Assembly (NCBI GenBank): GCA_031213475.1
Contig: JARUPZ010000003.1
Coordinates: forward strand, 17,106,869-17,170,868
Origin: Nereocystis luetkeana
Taxonomy: Eukaryota; Sar; Phaeophyceae; Laminariales; Laminariaceae
DNA: 64,000 nt
Direction: 5' to 3'
A program made the translations under genes and the position numbers. Positions 57,901 through 64,000 of this stretch are shown in pieces (positions within the stretch are counted from its first letter, which is position 1; every line of letters begins with the position of its first letter). Under the pieces are notes generated by a model. The model was not told the origin of the DNA and did not search any database. It was given only the letters and a program-made list of their open reading frames with translations.

Positions 57901-60900
57901 AATCAGACTCCGGATTCGAACCCGGATTAATTCGATTAATTAATTGCTATCCCAGCTCTGAAAAGATGCGAGCCGCACTTTGTTGTCAAATATAATTTTA
58001 TAGGAGGTGCGGCGTTTGTTTGGCGAAACACACATACCTTGTCCTTCTTTCGCGCGCCTCCTTCCGTAATGTTAGACTGCGGCGGTGAAAATCGTATCTC
58101 CGGGTGGGCCTGCAATGGCCGTCGGTAACATATACGACAACGGAAACGACAAAGCGACATTTCCGTCGGAAACAGCTTAACATGACGGTTCCGGTAAATC
58201 GACTTTTTCTGTCGGTGAGGATACACGAGGAAGGTACCCGCAACGCGATGGTTTCGTCGGCAACGGTACAAGAAGGTGTCGGGAAAGGCCAAAATTTCCG
58301 GCGGTGATGTGGTAAAAAGAAAGGTGCCAGTAAAGCGACATTTCCATCGGAAGCGAAGTCCGTGGTGTGGGGGAAATGTCGGTAATAATGCGATATTTCC
58401 GTCGGTAGCAATATAGTACGACGGGGCCGACAGAGCAAGATAAAAGTACCGGTATGGTAGGGAGACGAAGGTGCTGGTGAAGCCGTGGTGATGTCGTCGC
58501 TATCATCAGATTATTATCATCAGACAGGAAGAAATGAGCGGAAGTCGCCCTACATCCCATCAACCGTTTCGGGACTTGATGGGACTAATTGACTTGATTA
58601 CAGCACAGCGACCAGTGCGAAAATGTCTATACCGTTAAAAGGCCTTCCTTCCCAAACTATGACAGTATGAAACCCATACCAACATGCCGCGCCTGATTGA
58701 TACTGCTTTAGTTGCACTTCGTTGGACATCGGACACCCCCCCCCCCCCCCTACGCCAGGTCTGTATCCGATTACGTTTCATCCAGCGATTTTTCCCGATT
58801 TTTTCCACCTCTCACATCTAAGCGCGGCGTATGGGTAAGGGAGAGAGCGAAACACCAGGCACCTTAAGGCCCCTGAAGGCACCTTGAGGCATATTAAAGT
58901 GACGTGAGTCAGACATGACACAAAGACAAGGCACAGTCCTCTCACATTCCGAAACTATTCTGGCAAGGTCCAGGAATGTGATCGTCCACATGTGCATTTC
59001 GGCCCCACGCCGTAGAGCTCTGGTGAACAAGGTTATACTTAGAAGTATCTAGTCATCGTATCTCTACAAGTTGATTGGTCGAGGACAAGCGTTGAACGGG
59101 CGGCTCGTTTGCCGATTGGCTGGTGCGCCGGAGGCGGTGGTTTGGTACGCCAACAAGAGGCCCCTGCTCGTTTCAACGCTCTCTTCAACTGTCCGAACAC
59201 TTGTTCAAGTTTTACCGCTAACAGTCATTGCTGGTCTCCTTTTATCCGACAAAGCCACTTTTGTGGTGAATCGACCCACCCCCTCTTTCTTATTACTGTA
59301 GTATGTAGCATGCGGCAGTGCCTGCGGTAAAACGCCTCCACCACAGCTATACGAGGGGATTAGTGTGATGTATATGCCTGCGGCGGCAAACCAAGTGGAG
59401 ACATATCGGAACGAGAGTGACATCCCACGGCAAGTTAAAGCCCGCTTCTTAGGCTTCGAGGTATTGTGCTGCCAAAACATTGAGCACAACTCTCCCTGCT
59501 TCGAGCCTTGTAGCAAAAACGCTAAAACGCTTTAAAACTGAGAGAAAAAATAGCATAAACATCAAAACAGAGCAGCCCTAAAAACACGAAAACAGAGCAT
59601 TGGAGAGATAAAACGCATAATCAAGATCCCCAACACTTGCTTGGTGAACCTGCGCGCACAGGCTGACATCACTAGACTGCACCTGTGCGAATAGTCTGAC
59701 ATCCTTGGAGGTGATGTTGCCGTAGTGGACGGCCAGCGCGTTGGTTTTGATCAGATTTCGGTCCGAGGTTTTCGCCGCTGACGGTTTAGACACGTCCCAC
59801 GTCGAGATCACTGCTCCCAACGTATCATATGTGCGTCAAAACGTTCGTCAAAACGTGCGTCGAAGCGCGAGTCAAAACGCGAGTCAAAACGTTCAATCGA
59901 AAGGTATGCCAAAACGAGCAGTTGCAAATGAACCCAAGCGTGTAATATGGGCGTCAACACGTGCAGCAAATGCGCCAATACGTGCTATCATAGGTGAATC
60001 AAACCGTGACGTTACAAATTGGTCGAAATGGATAAAAATGGGGGTCAAAACGTGCGATACGCGCGTCAAAATGTGTGAATTGCTTCAAAGCGAGCCGCAA
60101 ACGCGTCAAAACAAGCAGCAAGCGCGTCAAAAAGAAAAACAATGGAGTATGAAACATTGGCGTTATCTCGTAGGGGGGCACGGCGTTGAAGGCAGTCCAT
60201 GCAGTGTTCAGGTTTTACAGGGGGTACCATGGTGTTAGCTCACGGACAACATCGTACGGGCTCTTCTATGAGCACTACTGTACTCCGGAATAGGCTACCC
60301 TTATGGGTCGTTCGTGAAATTCTTCAGTAACTACATACGATTATCCAGGATAACGTCCAAGTGCCTGCATCGATCGCGTTCCACGACATCTAGTCCTTAG
60401 CCACCGGCCGAAAGGTACTTGCGACCATGCTACAGTAGGTATCACCTACACCTAGTTACCTGCTACCGCCGCCACAACCCGTAGCTCGTAAGTGCAGCAG
60501 GAACATTGCCCGCGGCAACCGAGTTCTTCCGGCAATCATATCTCGTCGCGGCAGCGTACTCGTACTACTGTAGGCTCTGCATTGAAAATCCCTCACTACC
60601 TCCGACTAGCTTTTACCCCAATAAAAGGCTATTAATAACTCGTACTTCTCTATATAGGGGATAGAGGTAGGAGCAGCATAGGGTGGGTATAGTGTACGGA
60701 GGTACGGCAAGTATTAATAGTGCATTCTTCAAACGTTCGTCTTCATGGCCGAGAGAGAGGCATGCCTCAGCGGTCATCAACTCCATGGCCTAAAATGTGA
60801 AAGTAAATGCCCCTTTCCACGGTCCCTTTGAGGCCTTTGTTGGCGCTGTCATTCATGTCTTCGAAGCAAGTTAAAGAAGGGGGTGTGTTCACATAAACAA

Positions 60901-62676
60901 AAAGACGCACACCCCACTGCTACGCCATTTTCTAGACCCATAGAATGGGGTAATGCACACAAACAGGTAAGTAAACAAAAAAATATTACTTATCGTAAAA
61001 TTGTCCATTATTCCAGCCCCACGGTTTGTTTTTCATAACAGTACAGTATTTAGACCTATGCCAATGGAAACGCGAAGTCCAAAACTTTTTTTTCAAATAT
61101 ATGGCTTTAAAAAAACAGCCGAAAAAATTCTCGTACCGCCGCTGTGGGGAAAAAAGAGAAAAATGTTTGATTTTTTCTTTTTTTGTTCCCCAACGGCTGC
61201 AGGCGGCGCAATTTGTGTTTCTGGTCGCAAATTGTCAACACGGTGATCGAAACCAGCTCGTGCGACGATCGACCCTCGATCTCGACATAGACTCAGCCCA
61301 CGGCCAACCCACTCGGTATCTGGCAAGCCCAACGAGTATAGATGACGGCCTCGAAGATATCAGGCGGATCCATGGTCTAGGGGGCGAGAGCTTGCCGCCG
61401 GCGTCGTACGGTATCCTCCCAAACCTGAAAAAAAGGCTATTTTTTGCCATTCGAGACGGATGGAGAAGTTTTGTCTTCTGTTTTGTGCAAACCAGCGGCC
61501 ATTTTTTTTTTATCACACGCCTGGTCAGCTCCCGCCACATGACACCGGCCATGGTGTGAAGGCGGTGACTCTAGGGTGGGTCGGAGCCCCTAACGAGCGC
61601 ACTCCGTTCAGAATTCGTGACGCAATCGTTGGTTTTGTTGATCGATGTCTGTCGAGGACTCGGAATCTCGCCGCTTCAAACCAAAGATCGGCCTGAGTTT
61701 TTCTCAAGCCGATGTTGGCCCAACATCGGCCCCAGATTTGCTTTTTTCGGGCTTTTGCAAAAGTTAGGAACTTTTTGTTTTTTTTAGGTGGCCCATAGGA
61801 AGCGTGTTCTGAAAATGTTTGGCGGGTATCTTTGAAATTCAAACTTTTTATGGCAACTTCGCTGTACCATTGGCATAGGTCTTATACATTTTTTTTTTTC
61901 GGACCCTTTCTCTCCCCTGGGAAGGGGCGAATTTCGACCAGTTTTGGGCCTACTGAGTTTTTGGCGGCCGTTCGGCCGCATGGTTCAAGCACCAGCTGCA
62001 AAAACAAAAAAACTTCAAAACCGCCGAAGAATTCGGCCAAACAAACAAAAACAGATCGGACACGATTAAGGGACCGTACAAATTTAATTTAGGTTACCCC
62101 TAACTGATGAAAAAGGGAAAACTTTTTTTTTTCGAGCAGGAGTGTTGTTTCTTTTAGTTTTTTTTTGTCGTAAACCCCTTGTTGCGGGTTGGGGTTAGGG
62201 TGCCTTGAACATAATGTTGTTACTTAGGGTTACTACGATACAGACCGACAGCGATGGCGTGGGGATGGAGGTTGGATGCAGCTTAGGATTTAAGAATATA
62301 TCGTAATGAGAAGGAAGGAGCAAGGACAGATAATGGAGTAGACAAGCCGAACGTTGGCACATAAGGGAGGTGGACTTGGTGCATGCGTTTCCTTTTTTTT
62401 GTTTCCGAAGTTTTCTTCTTTCAGGAAAGTTATAGGAGTGGTCAATGCTGAAGATCATACTTCACATTGTCGGATGGCAAGGGAAATAATAATACTAAAA
62501 TATTAATAATAATAATAATAATATTAGCTGGTGAGTGTATTGGCGTTAGTTGGCGTAAAAGGTGAGGGGGAAAAAAAGGTAATATTCTAACCTGCCCCTG
62601 CCCCTTCGATGTCCTTTGTGACCAGGGCGCCGTACGTGTGCTGGGAGGAAGGGAGCTCTCTTGTGCTCGTCCGAAC
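54880..62676 (-). CDS. Gene C: CFAP77-like axonemal protein, split gene (5' end missing)
   Basis: The exons on the minus strand are 62676-62592, 59810-59683, 57195-57058, 56037-55957 and 54978-54880 (TGA). All junctions agree in phase (0/1, 1/0, 0, 0). About 177 residues are seen. The order of conserved stretches resembles CFAP77, a microtubule inner protein of the ciliary B-tubule: a LP..HTYG start, the EGA..VISTW and RNLIKTNALAVHYG blocks, PFDGPYG..KMACPL, an F..FRRE..DYPDVS helix, TKASHGH and a C-terminal MKKFQNIPAKV. The N-terminal block expected before LPSSQHTYG is absent and was not found upstream in the window. The likely role is stabilising doublet microtubules, which implies a flagellated life stage. 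The family call is from memory of the pattern and needs a search. Confidence 0.68.
55957..56037 (-). CDS. Gene C exon 4
   Basis: Acceptor ttccccctgcag and donor aag|gtacgc, 27 codons, phase 0 to phase 0. The product MPPPRETKASHGHNIAYKPV is compact and non-repetitive. It joins in frame to both neighbours. Confidence 0.75.
57058..57195 (-). CDS. Gene C exon 3
   Basis: Acceptor ttgaaaacag and donor ttc|gtgagt, 46 codons, phase 0 to phase 0. It encodes IPFDGPYGTKSEKMACPL, a helix ALIEARFTEFRREGKDYPD and a short tail. The Pro/Gly-rich loop followed by a charged helix is the central pattern of the family. Confidence 0.75.
58080..58420. repeat. Degenerate repeat with gacatttccgtcgg words
   Basis: The words gcgacatttccgtcgg, gcgatggtttcgtcgg, gcgacatttccatcgg and gcgatatttccgtcgg recur at irregular spacing. 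It is non-coding and lies in the gene C intron. Confidence 0.65.
59683..59810 (-). CDS. Gene C exon 2, with a second in-phase donor 33 bases downstream
   Basis: Acceptor ttgggagcag. It starts with two bases completing a Val codon from exon 1, then ISTWDVSKPSAAKTSDR and NLIKTNALAVHYGNITSKD, ending at cag|gtgcag in phase 0. A 33-base near-duplication follows at once and offers another donor, cag|gttcac, at 59650, which adds 11 codons in frame. Either isoform fits exon 3. Confidence 0.75.
59825..59905. repeat. 12-bp tandem repeat (cgtcaaaacgtg type)
   Basis: Six or seven units of cgtcaaaacgtt, cgtcaaaacgtg, cgtcgaagcgcg and agtcaaaacgcg in series. Looser copies (gcgtcaaaacg) extend to 60130. 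It lies immediately upstream of gene C exon 2 on the coding strand. Confidence 0.85.
61050..61884 (+). mobile_element. PIF/Harbinger-type non-autonomous element H1, copy 3 (829 bp)
   Basis: The body is 61053-61881, with the same termini as copy 1, flanked by TTA on both sides. Over most of its length it differs from copy 1 only by rare substitutions and one 3-4 base gap, so the two moved recently. It lies in gene C intron 1. Confidence 0.92.
62488..62522. repeat. (AAT)n microsatellite
   Basis: Run of ata/aat triplets just downstream (in the gene C sense) of exon 1. Confidence 0.8.
62592..62676 (-). CDS. Gene C exon 1 (first seen)
   Basis: Acceptor acgtttccag and donor gcag|gttaga, 28 codons plus one base, entering in phase 0. 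It encodes TRELPSSQHTYGALVTKDIE and then GAGA. Because it has an acceptor and no Met, at least one upstream exon must exist. Confidence 0.72.
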
Positions 62677-62777
62677 CTGGAAACGTGAATTGGGGCATCG
62701 CATCAACGAATCACATTCACAAGCGATCACTGCAAGGGAGGTGGTGGCATCGCATCAAACAAGAGCCTATCACGAGC

Positions 62778-62928
62778 ATGTATGTATGTATGTATGTATG
62801 TATGTATGTATGTATGTATGTATGTATGTATGTATGTATGTATGTATGTATGTATGTATGTATGTATGTATGTATGTATGTATGTATGTATGTATGTATG
62901 TATGTATGTATGTATGTATGTATGTATG
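62778..62928. repeat. (ATGT)n microsatellite, about 38 units
   Basis: 151 bases of uninterrupted tatg repeat, the longest perfect simple repeat in the window. It lies about 100 bases upstream of the first visible gene C exon, in its intron. Confidence 0.97.
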
Positions 62929-64000
62929 CCCAAATTGGTCAGGGTAACCTCTCCGCCGGAGGATGGACACAACTAACAACCAAAGGCTGGTATCGACAAT
63001 AACCCACACTACGGCTAGATTTAATTTTTCATTTATCTCAATTCCTACAAGCTTGCTTGCGGTCTATATGTCTATATGTCTATACATGTCTATATGTCTA
63101 AATGTTCGTACGCCTAAATGGTAATGTGTTTGCCGTTTTTCTGAAGCTGCGCATCCGAGTTTATCGTGTTGCACCACAGGAGACGGTCTATAGTAGACAC
63201 AAATCACCATCAATGTTGTGACATCGAAACATTAGTCAAAAGTCATCTTTGCAAGCTTGGTGTTATGCCAATAGTCATACCACGGTAGTCGTACCAATAG
63301 TCACGAAAATAGCCAAAGGAGTTCAGAGTCCCAGGAATAATCGTAGGGTATCCAGGGCTCTATCTAACATTGCGGGCTATCCCATAACCTCTCCTATAGC
63401 CCGACACCATATCATATCACATTCGCCCCCCCTTGCTAGGCCACCGGACCACCCCACTACCACCCCCACGGTGGTTTATATCTCCTCCGTTAGGTCAAGC
63501 ACGACGTGAGCGTATGTTAACTCCGGAAAAACCGCGTAGACACGCGCCACAAAAGGCTTCGCGCCGACTACCAGGTCAAAGCGTTCCGGGTGGCTCATAC
63601 CGCAATCCCACACCTACGCGCCTCATCACCGCCGGAGGGGTGTGGCACATTGCACTCGACGTTCCCACGGGACAAACGTCGATATCAGAACCACAGATCA
63701 ACTAGATTACAAGTTTGGGGGCGATACGGAAGAGAAGGAACCCGCAAAATTTATAGGAGTCAAACGAGCGACGACTTTGAGATAAGAGAAGGGTTATCGA
63801 GTATGGGTGTGATCTCATGCCGCAGCAGAAGGAGGCCCCACTAACCCCACATAATATCCGAAGTAACTCAAGGCGCGACGTTTCAACAGCAATCTGAAAC
63901 AGAAAAGAGGGGGCACCCGCAGGGTGGATCCCTATTCGGGAAAGCCTTATTGTTATACTGGGAGACGTTGATTGAGTATCACTCCGTGAGCGATATTGCC
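62929..64000. other. Unassigned right end
   Basis: There is a small tctatatg repeat (63060-63105) and otherwise unique sequence. A plus-strand open frame at 63433-63705 has no supporting motif. The missing gene C 5' exon was looked for here and not found. Confidence 0.4.

Noticed and set aside
57895..57960. Possible tRNA gene on the minus strand (gggttcgaatcc B-box-like word)
   Set aside because: The T-arm does not pair properly and no A-box, anticodon stem or acceptor stem can be drawn.
62601..63002. Long plus- and minus-strand open frames over the ATGT repeat
   Set aside because: They are translations of a tetranucleotide repeat that has no stop in several frames.
63433..63844. Plus-strand frames at the right end
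   Set aside because: No motif, no splice support, and overlapping frames of similar length.

Overview
The window is eukaryotic nuclear DNA. Short coding exons with clear GT..AG borders and matching phases sit in kilobase-sized introns, amid many transposable elements, microsatellites and interstitial TTAGGG tracts. The presence of a gene resembling the flagellar axoneme protein CFAP77 and a multi-EF-hand gene implies an organism with a flagellated stage. An alga with a large, repeat-rich genome (for example a brown alga or another ochrophyte) fits best, but this is inference from style, not from a marker gene. No bacterial operon, CRISPR array, rRNA or convincing tRNA gene was seen.

I rebuilt three split genes by hand, using splice sites plus phase continuity. 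(A) A minus-strand multi-EF-hand protein runs from about 29269 down to 3890 and continues beyond its last visible exon. It has 13 exons, about 590 codons seen, and at least one GC-AG intron. (B) A plus-strand gene of six exons runs from 35792 to 50598 and encodes about 579 residues. It is unrecognised, with a low-complexity middle and an ordered C-terminus. (C) A minus-strand CFAP77-like gene runs from 62676 down to a stop at 54880. It has five exons, and its 5' end was not found. A and B are divergent; B and C are convergent.

Layout. 1-1.6 kb: decayed RTE-like LINE. 1.6-3.8 kb: GAT repeats, palindromic MITEs and GATC-rich repeats. 3.9-29.3 kb: gene A, its introns loaded with a nearly complete RTE-like LINE (10.55-13.85 kb), MITE clusters and (GATATATCT)-type satellites. 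29.3-35.1 kb: intergenic, with a tRNA-derived SINE and a 1.46-kb hAT-type element that keeps its 8-bp target duplication. 35.1-50.6 kb: an orphan exon and gene B, whose introns hold a second hAT-type element, two PIF/Harbinger-type elements, two SINEs and a 77-bp minisatellite. 50.6-54.9 kb: intergenic with MITEs. 54.9-62.7 kb: gene C, with a third Harbinger-type element in an intron. 62.7-64 kb: an ATGT microsatellite and otherwise unassigned sequence.

The main results are the transposon families with intact target-site duplications and three phase-consistent split genes. All protein names rest on reading alone; no database search was possible.
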